In this document: in pieces, positions 21,305-33,165 of the stretch
How the letters are laid out: every line of letters starts with the position of its first letter
Position numbering within the stretch: the first letter of the stretch is position 1
NCBI RefSeq assembly: GCF_050624435.1
Contig: NC_134541.1
Span: 9,612,483 to 9,676,482 of the forward strand
DNA from: Tenrec ecaudatus
Lineage: Eukaryota; Chordata; Mammalia; Afrosoricida; Tenrecidae
Direction of reading: 5' to 3'
Length of the DNA stretch: 64,000 nt
Notes under the pieces: generated by a model
Told to the model about the DNA's origin: nothing
Seen by the model: the letters and a program-made list of their open reading frames with translations, nothing else
Databases searched by the model: none
Position numbers and translations under genes: made by a program

Positions 21305-23010
21305 GTGAAGGGCTGACCTAGGAAACTAAAACACAGAGGAAAGAAAGAAAACCCTAAAAGGAAAGAAACACAGGGGTTGTTTCGGATCGAGCTCAGTCTA
21401 TAGGTGGAAGCTCAGGCCTTCTAGAACTCTCTGTGGGGTGGACACGTGGCATCTTCCCCCGCCTGATAGCGAACCTTAAAAACACACCGCAGCAGCAGCA
21501 ACACAGAAGGTCCTCCCTGATGGCATTCTCAGGGTCACGCTGGCGTCCTCCCCCAGCTTTTCCCCAGGGATCCTGCCGCACTAGTTCTAAGGGCCTCGAA
21601 GGCAGGCAGACCGGCACACATACATGCACGCGCACACGCCAGCGACAGGCGTGTATGCCTCTGGTGACCTGGGCCTCGCTCTCCCTCCTCCTGCACTGAC
21701 AAGGGGTGATGGGGTGGTTCCCGTTTGTCCCCCCGCAGGGCGAGGGCCATGCTTTCTCTCTGCACAAGACATCGCTGGATGTGTTAAATGACTGTTTCAT
21801 GCTGGCAGCCGAGCCGGCTAATCACCGGGCACCCATAATCATCATAATTAGAGACGGGCTAGAAGCGTGGGCTCCCTGCCCTGCCGTCCCTCTCCGCCTG
21901 GAGACCTGGCCCACCCAGGGCCTTGGGTCCTGGGAAGCAAAGGAACAGAGAAGACTGCTCTCTGCCAAGCGGGACCCCACCTTTGAGGAGCTGTGATTCT
22001 AGCGGTCGAGTGCCCTGACCCCGAGCCGAGGGGCATCAGTTGGAAGATACTGGCTAGTGCCCGGGGCTGTGGAGGCTGGGGGTATGCAGGAGGGGCAGCT
22101 GCTCTCTGCAGCTCTGAGCGCCTCGGATGCCAGGGCACCCCAGCTTTTCGAGAGAACGCCCTAAGCCAGGCCATTATCGATTTGCTTCATGGTGGTGAAC
22201 GTGACGTTCAGGAAGCCTGCAGCACACACGGGGAAGCACCAGACTGCTTTCCGTAAGGTTGGTGGTTTGAGCCCAGTCAGGGCCTCTGTGGGAGGAAGAC
22301 CGGAGGGTGGGCGGGTGGGGCAGCAGTGCAGAGACTCCATGTCACAGTGGCTCTAGACTGCCACGCGGGGGAGGGGGGCATCACCAGGAGGTGGCATGAA
22401 CCCCATGGCACCGAACAACACCAAGCCTCCAATACAACAGCTACAAAACATTTACCGTTTCCTGTGTCTGCTCAGCCAAGTCAATGTGGACATGGACAAG
22501 CAGGGTGACAGGAAGTCAGTCCCCTCTGGTATCTGACCATCACCAGGAACTGTCGTCCAGTTTCTTTCACAGAGGGTCCACAAGCCCTAGGGGTTACATC
22601 TTCCTCCCTCCGTCCCTGCCCAACTCCTGATAGCCACTAGTCAACCCTGACTCCAGGGGTTTGATATAGATATTTTTTCATCTCTGGTGAAAACATAGAA
22701 CTTTTTTCTCTGGTGAAAAAATACACAGCAAACTCTGCGCGCTGCCCACAGCCTCCCGACCGCCGATCCATGACCCTCATCCCTGGGGCACTGCCAGGGG
22801 TCTCCTGCCTGTTCCCTGGTCCACGCCCCTGCTCCCTGCCAATCTTCTCATCTACGCTTTAAGATGGGTGTTGGTCCGTTGGATTTAAATAATTTTTAAA
22901 ACGATTCAGGTTATTTAAAAACATGTGCCCATTTACATTGGGCCACCAGAAGACGTATCGGTGGATGTTCAATCAGTGTTGCTGAATGGACACGTTTAAA
23001 ACAGAATTCT
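21305..23010. other. Mostly unassigned; one block may be conserved
   Basis: Around 21770-21860 the sequence GTGTTAAATGACTGTTTCAT and CCCATAATCATCATAATTAG has the look of a conserved non-coding element, but conservation cannot be seen from one genome. At 22180-22420 there is a possible SINE/RTE remnant (GGTTGGTGGTTTGAGCCCAG, CATGGCACCGAACAACACC). The rest is unassigned. Confidence 0.35.
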
Positions 23011-23014
23011 GTTT

Positions 23015-23545
23015 CCCACCCAATTTTGCTCCAACTTTGAGGTCTCCTACTCCAGAAGCAACTCTCAGACAACCCAGGCCAGCGTCCCTCCCTGCCCATC
23101 TGGGACCACGTTACCCCTTACCATCGCTACCCCTCCGTCCTAGCCAGCCCAGGGCCTTCACACGTGCCTGAGGCATTCCCGTGGCCTCCACGCTGGCCTC
23201 TTGCTTCTCTGAGCCGAGACTCCATGAGCCCCCTAGTGGTCGTGGGAGCCCACAGCTGGAACCTTATTCATGTGTTTGGATATTGTGTCTCGCCTTTTGG
23301 GTGCCTCGGTCTTCTCCTCTGACAAATGGAATTGCCTCAAGGCCGTCCATACACAGCTAATCAATGCTCCTTTGATCACGATAAGAGCAGTCGCTGTTGT
23401 TCTTCACCTACTGATTTGCTTGTCTTCCCATTCCAGGGAATCCCTTGAGAGGAGGGACCGTACTCAGCCAATCTGTGTTTTCTCCAGAGTGTACCTTATG
23501 TAGCTGGTGCTCCATTGACGTTCGGGGAAGGAAGAAAAGAGGACA
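23015..23545 (+). mobile_element. Probable L2 LINE remnant
   Basis: CAGGGCCTTCACACGTGCC, TTTTGGGTGCCTCGGTCTTC and CTTGAGAGGAGGGACCGTAC follow the order of an ancient mammalian L2 3' part. The copy is highly diverged. Confidence 0.5.
23228..23239 (-). promoter_or_regulatory. CTCF-like motif
   Basis: The minus strand reads CCACTAGGGGGC, a perfect fit to the CTCF core. It could be an architectural site; binding is not shown by sequence alone. Confidence 0.45.
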
Positions 23546-24640
23546 GACAAGCAGGAGGGAGGAAGGGAGGGAAGGAGGCAAGAAGAGAGGAAGGAAAAAC
23601 AACAGGGAAGAAGGAACGTCGCTACCAGAGGCGCTCACAGAACTAGACCATTGGTTTGACATATGAAGAGCATTCTGAACGAAACTATAGATCATATAAG
23701 GATAAAAATGCACAAGTTTAAAGATCTGCAAGAATGACAAACATCGTACTCAGAATAATGTTGATCTCTGGCAAGAAGGAAGAAACTAAGAGTGGAGAGG
23801 TTAATGGGGACATACTCTAAAAACTAAATTTGGATGTAATTATTTATTCATTAAAGAAAACAGCTGCTTAAAAATGTATTCCATTATGCATACAGAAGAT
23901 ACTGCCACTGTAATTTTACTGTTAAAATTCTCTCTATTGCCCTGTCTACCGTTCGTTTTATTTTTTAATAACTTGTTTGCATTTTTATGTCGATTGAGCT
24001 ACGGGTGTTGATCGAAGCTACGGGGCTGATCGAAGCTATGGTTTAAACACTAAGATCTGTCTACCTGGTTTGTTAGCTATGCTGCATTTTTCTTCTTCTG
24101 TAAAAAAAAAACCTGGGTGATAAGAACATGGGTATTCATTTTATTATTCTTTTTATAAATCTGAAACATTAAAAAATGTATTAGGCGCTCATAAAGTCAC
24201 TAAGAGCTGAGGAAACTTCCCTCAGATTGCCGCATGTCTGCACATTCAGTGGTCGTACATGCGCTGAAGCTTGCATTCATTTATTCATTAGCCATCCAAT
24301 CACTCATTCATTATTCCTACCAGCTCCATCTCTATTCCATTCAGTTCTTCCGGTCTCAGACCAACTGCAAAGGGGGAAGTTGTTCATGGCAGCAACTCAC
24401 CGCCCATTGCGCTCCCCGCTTCTGCAAGAGGAAGGAGGCTTAGTTTCTCTGGTTTCCGAAGAAGAGTGAGACTTGCTGAGCTTTGTGTGTGTTGACCAAG
24501 GTCAAATAGCCGATGAGTGCATGGAACTGGACACTCAGAGCTACTGCTGTGTACAAATATAATGATAATGATTTGGGAAAGCATTTTATTATACTTTAGG
24601 CAAAACTTTACATATCATATTAGCTTTCCCCATCAATAGA
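23546..24640. other. Purine-rich tract, then AT-rich unassigned DNA
   Basis: A GGAAGGGAGG-type tract lies at 23550-23610. Between 23990 and 24050 the phrase GATCGAAGCTA recurs with short spacers (TGATCGAAGCTACGGGG, CTGATCGAAGCTATGG). I see no gene or named repeat. Confidence 0.4.
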
Positions 24641-24647
24641 TCCAGTG

Positions 24648-24833
24648 GATCACACCAATGGATCACACCCCCATTAGTGGATCACACCCCCATCGGTGAA
24701 TCACACCCCATCGGTGGATCACATCCCCATCAGTGGATCACACCCCACCAGTGGATCACACCCCATCAGTGGATCACACCCCCATAAGTGGATCACACGC
24801 ACGTCAGTGGATCACACCCCGTCAGTGGATCCC
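24648..24833. repeat. 18/19-bp minisatellite, about 10 units
   Basis: Units of the form GATCACACCCCCATCAGTG alternate between 18 and 19 bp, depending on the C-run length. Variants (CACCAGTG, ACGCACGTCAGTG) lie towards the right. The array gives a chance frame with repeated DHTP. Confidence 0.93.
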
Positions 24834-24839
24834 ACACAA

Positions 24840-25640
24840 GCTGTTCCATGACATTGGCTGCACTCCCCAGGGGTCAGCATTCTGCCTATTTCTTGTCTGG
24901 CTCCACCTTCCACTTTTCCACTTTTGGGTTTCCCTTGACTTCCCCTGTCTTCTTAGTGTTGTTTGGGAAAATGTTGCCCTTTTGGTGTTGTGTACAGTTG
25001 ATTATTCTGAGGAGCATGTTTTTCATGTTTGTGTTATGGTATCATTTGGAGGGAATTTCTTCAGTTCAAAGATTTTCCTCTTAAGGGCTCAAGTAGAAGC
25101 CAAATATTTTGAGAATGATGATGGCAACAAATGTACAAATGTGCTTGACACAATGGATGGATGGATGGATTGTGATAAGAATTGTACGAGCCCCTAATAA
25201 AATGATTAAAAAATAGTTTCCTCAGCGTAATAGTCTCAGGCGGTTCTCTAGTCTCTTTCAGATCAGTGGAGCTACTTGTATTCTTATTTGCTTTCAATTT
25301 TGATCTGCATTTTTAATCCATTCCAACTGGGACATTCAATGATGGTCTTGGCCAGTGGCAAGTGGACACTATGGACTGTTTTGGTCTCGAGTTGAGGAGG
25401 TTGTGGTTCATGTGGGCCATCAGATCTGTGGACTAATTGCTTCCTAGAAGTTGGCTTTTTCATCACTCTATTCTCCTCCAGCTGGAAGAAACCAATAATC
25501 ACTTCTTAGATGGAAACCCACACCCTTTAAGACCCTAGATCTGCTCACCGATTAGTATTCTTAGGAGCTGTGCTTTGCCGATCAACTTAGATGAGGCGAT
25601 GTTTCTTAACCCGCAGGTCCAGTTGTCATTCTCTCCGTCT
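24840..25640 (-). mobile_element. Older L1 3' UTR, split
   Basis: The phrase GTGGACTAATTGCTTCCTAG at 25430 recurs at 39625 as TTGGACTAATTGTTTCCTTG next to another L1 3' end, so it is part of an older L1 3' UTR group. A younger L1 3' end (25083-25217) interrupts it. Confidence 0.5.
25083..25217 (+). mobile_element. Short L1 3' end
   Basis: AGGGCTCAAGTAGAAGCC to GCCCCTAATAAAATGATT with an A-tail, and an ATGG expansion inside. Possible short flanking match TTTCCTC on both sides. Confidence 0.85.
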
Positions 25641-25664
25641 AAGACTCAAAACAGTTTCTGTAAG

Positions 25665-25862
25665 GAGCCCTGGTAGCCAAGTGGATTATGAGTTGGGCTG
25701 CTAACCTCAAGATCAGCAGTTTGAATCCACCAGGCACCCCATGGGAGAAAGACGAGGCTTTCTCCTCCTGTATAAAGTCAGTCTCGGAAACCCACCGGGG
25801 CAGTTCTACCCAGTCCTGTAGGGTCACTATGAGTCGGAATCAACTTGATGGCAGTGCGTTTG
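25665..25862 (+). mobile_element. AfroSINE, near full length
   Basis: GAGCCCTGGTAGCCAAGTGG, CAGCAGTTTGAATCCACCAG, GAAAGACGAGGCTTTCTCC, GGGGCAGTTCTACCCAGTCC, CTATGAGTCGGAATCAACTT and CAGTGCGTTTGAG. One of the cleanest copies. Confidence 0.93.
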
Positions 25863-26049
25863 AGACAAGCAGCTTCTATAACTGTGCCCCCGACATATTC
25901 GGGTACATGCACGAGTAGAGGGTTAGTGTTTGCAAATATGCATGTGGGAATATCCACCACCACACCCACCTACCTCTGTGGGTGTGCTCAGTATGACCTC
26001 CCTCCCCGACTTAGCACACACAGGACCTAGGTAGCTACTCAGGAATTAC

Positions 26050-27650
26050 TGATGGAAGGACTGTCTTAAGTTACAGTGTTGACTGAAGTGTTCTTTGTTC
26101 TTGCACGCTCTCAGCGCTTTCTCGGCCTCGGTCCTCTGAGTTGACTTCCTCCAGATTGTGCACCGCCTTCCCGTTCACGAGCATTGACACTTTTCTCTTC
26201 TCTTACCAGAATGGACTCCTGTCTCCTGCCTAGTTAGTGCCCTTCCTTCCTCTCCTCACGCCCAGGTGACTGTCAAAGGATGTCCCTTCTGTGTGAGCCG
26301 ATTCTTCACTTTGTAGTAGTCGTCTCGCCTAGTCTTTTTCCTCGTGTGATTGGCTTACTTCATGCAGCACAACGCACTTCAGACTCACCAGCGCCGTGGC
26401 ATGTTTTGCGGCTTCGCCGTTGTTCTTCACAGTTGCGTAGTGTGCCACGGCACGAGGACTTACCTCCGTTGCCTTGTTCATCTGCGGAGGGGCAGTGTTT
26501 CCATCTGTTTGCTCTGGTGATCAATGCTGCGGAGATCATCGATATGCCTATGTCTGCTCCTGTCACTGCTCTTCCTCCTCCGGGTATACACTTAGTGGGG
26601 ACATTGCTGGATGGCATGGCATTTCTACTTCCAGCTTTCTTTTTTTTTTTTTTTAACAATTTATTGGGGCTCATACAATTCTTTTCACAGTTCATACATA
26701 TACATACATCAATTGTATAAAGCACATCTGTACAGTCTTTGCCCTAATCATTTTTTTCTCTTTTCTTCTTTTACATTTTATTAGGGACTCATACAACTCT
26801 TACCACAATCCATACATATACATACATCAATTGTATAAAGCACATCCATACATTCCCTGCCCCAATCATTCTCAAGGCATTTGCTCTCCACTTAAGCCCC
26901 TTGCATCAGGTCCTCTTTTTTTTCCCCCCTCCCTCCCCCTTCCCCCCTCCCTCATATGCCCTTGGTAATTTATACATCGTTATTTTGTCATATCTTGCCC
27001 TATCCGGAGTCTCCCTTCCCCCCTTCTCTGCTGTCCCTCTCCCAGGGAAGAGGTCACATGTGGATCCTTGTAATCAGTTCCCCCTTTCCAACCCACTCAC
27101 CCTCCACTCTCCCAGCATCGTCCCTCACACCCTTGGTCCTGAAGGTATCATCCACCCTGGATTCCCTGTACCTCCAACCCTCATATGCACCAGTGTACAG
27201 CCTCTGTCCTATCCAGCCCTGCAAGGTAGAATTCGGATCATGGTAGTTGGGGGGAGGAAGCATCCAGGATCTGGGGGAAAGCTGTGTTCTTCATCGATAC
27301 TACCTCACACCCTAATTAACCCATCTCCTCTCCTAAACCCCTCTATGAGGGGATCTCCATTGGTCGACACTTGGGCCTTGGGTCTCCACTCTGCACTTCC
27401 CCCTTCATTTAATATGATATATATATACATATATACACATACATATATACATATACACATATATACACATACATACACACACTTATATCTTTTTTTCTAC
27501 TTCCAGCTTTCAAAGGAAGCACAGTCTGTTTTCCGTAGTGGCTGCACCCTTCTGTCGTCCCACCAGCAGGGGATGAGATCTGGCCTCCTCATCAGCATTT
27601 GCTGCTCTTTGTTCTGGTTTTGAAATCAATGCCATTTTGGCAGGAGTGAG
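26050..27650 (-). mobile_element. Old L1 3' UTR split by a younger L1
   Basis: Antisense old L1 phrases such as ATTGCTGGATGGCATGGCAT and, beyond the insertion, TTTTCCGTAGTGGCTGCACC and CCAGCAGGGGATGAGATC. The host continues across the young insertion at 26640-27493. Confidence 0.65.
26640..27493 (-). mobile_element. Dimeric L1 3' end with 18-bp target duplication
   Basis: Perfect duplications TTTCTACTTCCAGCTTTC flank it at 26622-26639 and 27494-27511. On the minus strand the order is: a long 3' UTR copy (about 26761-27412) with its own AATAAA and A-rich tail, followed by a second copy of only the last 120 bp (26640-26760), also tailed. The 5' side ends in a (TATACA)-like microsatellite (27413-27490). 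One duplication around two 3' ends implies one insertion unit or an insertion within the tail. Confidence 0.9.
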
Positions 27651-27659
27651 GTGATCGCT

Positions 27660-27855
27660 CACTGTAGGCTTGATAAGCATTTGACTGTTCACTGTGAAAT
27701 TAGCAGCTCAAATCCATCAGGCAATCCATAGGAGAAAGTTGCAGCTGTCTGCTCCCCAAAACATTCACGAAGCCTCCTAAACCCAGTGTAGGGCTGATTA
27801 TATAGGTTGCTGTCAGTCAGAACAGACTCGACAATGGTGGATTTGGTCTGGGTTT
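27660..27855 (+). mobile_element. AfroSINE, old
   Basis: TTAGCAGCTCAAATCCATCAG, GGAGAAAGTTGCAGCTGTC, TTGCTGTCAGTCAGAACAG and GACAATGGTGGATTTGG keep the order, but with many changes. Confidence 0.65.
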
Positions 27856-27865
27856 TTAAGGGTTA

Positions 27866-28008
27866 GGCCCTGGTTTACTCCTTGGGCTGCTGTCTGCAAG
27901 GTCTGCAAGGTCAGCAGTTTGAAACCATCAGCCACTCCATGGGAGAAAGACGGGGTGCTCTACTCCTTTAAAGAGTTGCAGTCTTGGAAAACCAAAGGGG
28001 CAGTTCTT
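27866..28008 (+). mobile_element. AfroSINE, 3'-truncated
   Basis: GGCCCTGGTTTACTCCTTGG, GGTCAGCAGTTTGAAACCAT, CCATGGGAGAAAGACGG and GAGTTGCAGTCTTGGAAAAC. A 10-bp direct duplication GGTCTGCAA lies inside. Confidence 0.82.
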
Positions 28009-28139
28009 TTTCTATTTTGTGATTCATTTATTTATGCCCTAATCAACTGCGACCTTATTAATCACACATGTTCCTTTTGGCCAGGCTGGCACAATAAACC
28101 TACCTATCACAGCAACAAAATGAAATACTGCCCAGTCCT

Positions 28140-29205
28140 GCTCCATCCTCAGGAAATGGTTCACCCAGTTGTATAGGCAGGCAAGTTCGGAGTCTGTGAG
28201 TCAGGAGTCAGGCTGGGGGTTTCTCTTGACTCACATAGCTGCAGGGGCTGATGAATCCACGATTGACAGGTGTGGTAGTTACATAATCTGGTGTCAAGTT
28301 GAGAGTATTACGAGTGAAGGGGTGGAGTCTGGCCTGTCAGTCAAGCGATAGCCAATAAGGCCTCTGTGTGGGCATGGCCTTCTTCTGAGAATTCTGGGAG
28401 ATTTTTTTTTCCTCCTTGGAGGCGGGAGACACTTCTCTTACTCTGTTCACTCCTCTGGAGACGCTCTTCTGACAAGACACATAGCACTATGCTGATGGAC
28501 TCCATGCCCTGGGTGCTGGAGGAGCCACATGGAGACCCCTGCCAGCACTGAGATACTTACAATGCCACTGAATCCACAAGACTTTTCACCCACTGGCCTG
28601 TGATCATCCTGCATTTGGTGTAATTGCATGTGTTTCATGAGTCTGAAGAGGAGTTTATAGATTGGTATCAGACATATGGGCTAATATTGGACTTAAGGGC
28701 TTGGACTGAACTGGGTTGGGATGCTTTCTTAATGTACAATTACCCTTTATATAAAACTCTGTCTTATACACATATGAGTTTCGATGGATTTGTTTCTCTA
28801 GTCTACCTGGACTAACACAACAGGCTTCTGACTACAAAGGTGAAGGAGTGAAGGTGAGCAGATAAGATGGCAGGTTGCTGATGAAATCTAGGCTCGGCAG
28901 GCAATATGACAGGCCACTTGCTCAAGTCTAAAGAACCAGAGGCCAGATGAAAAGCCAGATGCAGGATCCAAACCCAACAAAAGTCAGGTAAAACTTTCCA
29001 CAGTGTCCACATGTGTTAGAGACAGGACACATCCGAGAAAGCCTCATTGCAATTGATTGGCTGCTCATAGCAGATCCTGTCATAGAAGTGATTGCTTTCT
29101 GTTAGATCTCACCACGGGGGACTGGATCTTAACTGCCAAGCCACTGAGAATCCTGGCGCAGACAAGTTGACACAAAACTTGACAATCACCGTCCTGTTGG
29201 CGAAT
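28140..29205 (-). mobile_element. Type-B LTR-like element, interrupted
   Basis: Shares CTTGACTCACATAGCTGCAG, GCAGGGGCTGATGAA and ATCGGCAGG-like blocks with the copy at 30783-31352. It ends with AAGTTGACACAAAACTTGACA. The type-A LTR at 28271-28819 is inserted into it. Related in design to type A: both have a GTGTCAA block next to one end and TGTTAG at the other. Confidence 0.6.
28271..28819 (+). mobile_element. Type-A LTR-like element, perfect 5-bp duplication
   Basis: A 549-bp copy, TGTGGTAGTTACATAATCTG...CTGGACTAACACA, flanked by ACAGG at 28266-28270 and 28820-28824. It contains CAGCACTGAGATACTTAC, CACAAGACTTTTCACCCACT and TTTATATAAAACTCTG. It also carries a segment (GCCAATAAGGCCTCTGTGTG) shared with the copy at 8019, which marks a subfamily. 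Confidence 0.9.
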
Positions 29206-29209
29206 TGAC

Positions 29210-32200
29210 CCTTTCATGATCATGTTATGCTCTTCCTTGTCTCCTGGGGTGAATTTTGCCTTAACGTGTATTTTAATCAGAGATTAGTAGTACTTTCCCT
29301 CTTTTTTGGGTTGCTGTTTGTTTGATGGATTCTCCCACTCCCCGCCTTTAAGTTTTAGATGGTTCTTTGTGTGTAAGATGGGTCTCTTGTAGGCACATCA
29401 TGATGAGTCATTTAAAAAAAATCCATTGTTTCTATTACTCTGCTGCATTTAGCCCATTTACCTTCACTGTGATTGTTGGTGAATGTGAATTAACAGCTGT
29501 CATTTTGTTGTGCTTTTGTGTGTGTGTGTGTGTGTACTGTGATGATTTCTTTGTATTGCTTACCGTTCCACACGGAGTTCTTTTTATTCATCGATTTTAT
29601 TTTAATTTCTTTCATTGTTGTTGATTTTCTGCTTACTGCATCTCTTGTTTCTGTACTTACTATTTTGGTGAGTGGTTTCATCCATTTTCTTTGTGGTTAA
29701 CCTTGAATTCACTTCTAGCTTCCTAAGCTTAGAGCAGTCTGCAATATCAGAGTTATGCTTTACCTTCTTCTCCGTTTTGTAACGGCATCATTTCTTTCCT
29801 CTTTTTGATCCTGCAGTTGCTGTCATGTGCAGAACGATGCCTCTGGTTCCCTTTGCCTCTGGAAGTTCTGCTTCATTTTTGAGAATTCTTCACTTGGCTG
29901 GTATCTGGGTGACACTGTCATGCATCTGCATTTGAGGTTGTTTTTGATGTCCTTTCTCTGGGCGATGGGCATTAAGATTTTTTTTTTTGTAAGGATGGTA
30001 TAGTTTGTTCAGGAGCCTTTCATTTATTTTCATCCAGAAATGTCCGAGTTTTACCATCGGCGTTGAGAGGCAATTTTACTGGGTGTATAATTCTTGGTTG
30101 GCAAGTATCTACATGCCATTTTGCCAACACCGATTACAGCCGGCTAGTCACAGTCTATTCTTGTTGGTTTTCCTTCCTAAGTGAGCGTTCATTGCCAGAG
30201 CTGCTGTCAGATTTGTTCTTTGTCTTTGGCTGTGGCAGGTTGGATTATAACAAGTCTTGGTGATTTTCCTCTGGGGTCCATCCTGAGCGAACACCAGATC
30301 CTAACTACTAGACCGTCAGTGGGGCGGAGTGGGATCTATCTGGTGTGTCTTTTATTTTTAACTTCTTGACTGCAGTATCCCGTCTTTTATTAGAGACGTG
30401 GCATGCCAGCAAATCTTCAAACTCGTTATTTTTTGTCTTTTCCTGTTTGGGAATTCCTGTCGTGTATTATGTCTCTGGGTGGTGTGCCCCATCACTCTTA
30501 AGTCGCCCCCATTTTTCCTCATTCTTTTTTCCTGAATTTTCTCTAAACAAATGAGTATCAAGAACTTTCCCCTTTATTTCGTGTTTCTCTCTTCCACTGA
30601 TCCAATCCTCCTCTGTGCTTCCACTGAATTACCTATTTCTGAAATTTTGTTGTTAGTCTTATATATTTCCAGTTACTATTTTTGTATGCTTTCTCCTTAT
30701 TTATTCGGTTATTTTGTTCCTGTATTATTTTCATGAATTATTTTAGAGATTTTCTGATTTTGTCTGTATCTTCCTTGATCTCTGTGTTAGGCTGGGTTTT
30801 CCACAGAAGCTAAACTAGTGACACGTGTACGTGTAAGTACATAGAAAGAGATTTCTATCAAGAAATGGCTCACACAGTTATAGATGTGCACACATCCAGT
30901 TTAAGTCAAGTCCATGGGTCAGATGGAAGCTGGAGGCGTCTCCTGACTCTTGCAGCTGGAGGGGCTGATGAACAGGAAGCAGGAAAGATGAAGGAAGAAG
31001 GCCCCAGGCTGGCGGATGCAGAGCTGAAGGAATCTGGGCTGGACTGGAGGTACCCAAAGTGGGCAGTCTGCCCATGACTTCCCAAGATCGGCAGGCAATA
31101 TAACACGAGGCTGATGACCTGGGGTCAGGGTCCAGGTCCAAATCCAGCAGTACAAGGGAGCTTGCTTCCACCCCCTGAACAAAATCTTCCTTGATTGGGT
31201 GAAAAACGGTGACCAGAGTTAGGAGGTGGTCCTCCATCCATCCTTCCCACAGCGCCTTGGCTGCTGCCTTGAAGAGCCCGTCATGGAGCGGACTAAACTG
31301 TTAGATCATATGTTGGGAGAACCCAAGGTGACATAAAACCTGAGGATTACCATCTCTTTCTTGATGGCTTAAAGGTTCCAACATACATTTTACAAATTCC
31401 TCGTTCGGTACGTCAATGACCGTTTGCTCCTCAGGAAGACTTTCTTGTCCTTTATTTTTGTCACTTGTTTGAGGCATCTTGTCCTGACTCTTCTTGCTAT
31501 TTGTTGTTTCTTGATTCAGGGACAGCCAGGCATTAATCGATCGGTCGATCGATTGATTGTTTGCATTGCCCAGATTTCTTGTTTGTTTGGACATGTTCAG
31601 ATGGACAGGGTGGGTGCGTTACTCTGGTTGCTTGTTTGGTGGCTCTGGGGTGTTTGTCGCCTGTGTCCCAGGGGGTGGGATACTGACTGGGCTCAGCCTA
31701 GGTTTCTTTCACTGGATCTGTGGAGTAGCTGGGGGCCAGCTGAGTGGGCATCGGTCACGCATTTGTCATCCAGTGATGTGAGAGTGAGTGGGGTCCTTAA
31801 CTGGGCCGGTGGAAGTGTGTCAGGCCAGTGAGGGATTTGGTTGGCCTCACTCAGAGGGTTGGCAGGGTGGGGGTGGTAATGGATGGCGGCAGGCAGGCTA
31901 GCATGAAGAATTATGGCTGGTCCTGCCCTCTGGATCAGGCAGGTGTGGGCAGCAGGTGATGCACAGTTGCCAGTGCTTAACTGGTGAGTGAGTCACCAAT
32001 CACCACGGTGGGGAACGCGTGAGGCATGATCCATGGGCGTGCATATCCCAGGCGTCGAGGGAGGCGGTAGGCGCTAGGACTCACCTGCAACCACTGGGTC
32101 TGCAGGAGTGTGTGTGTGTGTGTGTGGGGGGGGGCGGGGCATGTGACTTGTGATGGATGGGAGGGGGTGCCACCAGGCTCTGGGGGACTAGAGTGGTGGA

Positions 32201-32300
32201 CTGCTGTGGGCTGAGGTGGTAAGTGGATTTGATTTGTTGTCTGGTGGCATGGGAACTTGTACTACTGGTCATGGACTCCTGGTTGGGAAGTGATAGTAGG
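29210..32300 (-). mobile_element. Old L1 5' region, antisense
   Basis: TGTAAGATGGGTCTCTTGTAGG and TTAGCCCATTTACCTTCACTG are the familiar antisense phrases of old mammalian L1 5' UTR DNA. TTTTACTGGGTGTATAATTC also fits. The far end (31840-32300) turns GC-rich and may be the promoter side, which is less certain. A type-B LTR (30783-31352) interrupts it. No intact ORF1 was seen. Confidence 0.5.
30783..31352 (-). mobile_element. Type-B LTR-like element
   Basis: In plus orientation TGTGTTAGGCTGGGTTTTCC...CTGAGGATTACCA, with TG...CA ends. The flanking bases TCTC (30779-30782 and 31353-31356) match exactly, a 4-bp duplication, or 5 bp (ATCTC) if the last A is counted in the target. Landmarks are TCAAGAAATGGCTCACACAG and GCAGCTGGAGGGGCTGATG. 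Non-coding. Confidence 0.7.
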
Positions 32301-32301
32301 G

Positions 32302-32961
32302 GGTGCTACCTATGTTTGGGGTGGGGTGGGCCCCTCTGGCTACTGAGAGTGTGAAGGGAGGGGAGCGAGCACACGCCTCCAGTTGCTGCTCTCCAAAGCG
32401 GACATCGGTCAATCCCTAAGCAAGTGTGGCTGGCCCTCAGGTTCCTGCCCCTTCCCAGTGCAAGGTGGGTGGGTGGGGACTGTCTGGAGTCCAGTGTCTC
32501 CAGCTGCCACATCCGTAACGCCGCCCTCGGCGTGGCCCTTCTACCTAAAAGACCATGGTCAAGTTCTCTTCCCATTTTCTGGCCCCTTTCTGCTCTGTGG
32601 TCACCTGTGTCTCAGGAGCTCTTCCCACCGTCCTGCTCTCCCCCCACCCCTTTCATCTGGCTTGTGTTCTGCTCACTTCGCATCACTCGGGATTTGTCTA
32701 CACGTGTCTTGGTCCTCCGAGGGTTCCGGGAAGTCACCTTCCTGCACCCCTCATCTGAAACCGCTCCTTGCCATGTAAGATGGGCACGCCGTGCTGGGCT
32801 AACTGGAAGGATACCTCTGTTTTGTGTTTCTTCCGATCCACTGCTTTTGTCCCGTTTCTTCTCCCAGTTGGTGCTTGGTGTAGTTCTTTCTCCTTCCCCT
32901 GGGGCTTTACGGTCATCATCTGTATCTGTTTCAGCTGGTTTCTGAGCCCTTTGTTGGAGAG
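32302..32961. other. No recognisable feature
   Basis: A C/T-rich, unassigned stretch. The longer frames here show no domain that I recognise. Confidence 0.4.
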
Positions 32962-33157
32962 CAGGGGTTCTCAACCTTCCCAATGCCGCCACCCTTTCAT
33001 ACAGTTCCTCATGTTGTGGTGACCCCCCGACCATAAAAGTTTTTGTTGCTACTTCATCACTGTCGTTTTGCTACTGTTATGAATTGGGCGACCCCTTTGA
33101 AAGGGTTGTTCGACCCCCGCAAAGGGGTCATGGCCTATAGGTTGAAAACTGCCGCTG
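32962..33157 (-). mobile_element. SPIN-type hAT element, short
   Basis: Ends CAGGGGTTCTCAACCTTCCC and the complement of CAGCGGCAGTTTTCAACC. It keeps CATGTTGTGGTGACCCCCC and TTGCTACTTCATCACTG. The 196-bp form lacks the middle of the 482-bp copy. Flanks TTGGAGAG and TAGAGGAG agree at five of eight bases. Confidence 0.88.
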
Positions 33158-33165
33158 TAGAGGAG

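Noticed and set aside
26901-27623. A 240-residue plus-strand open frame
   Set aside because: It lies antisense to an L1 3' UTR and runs through a TATACA microsatellite; the protein is low complexity and not a real gene.
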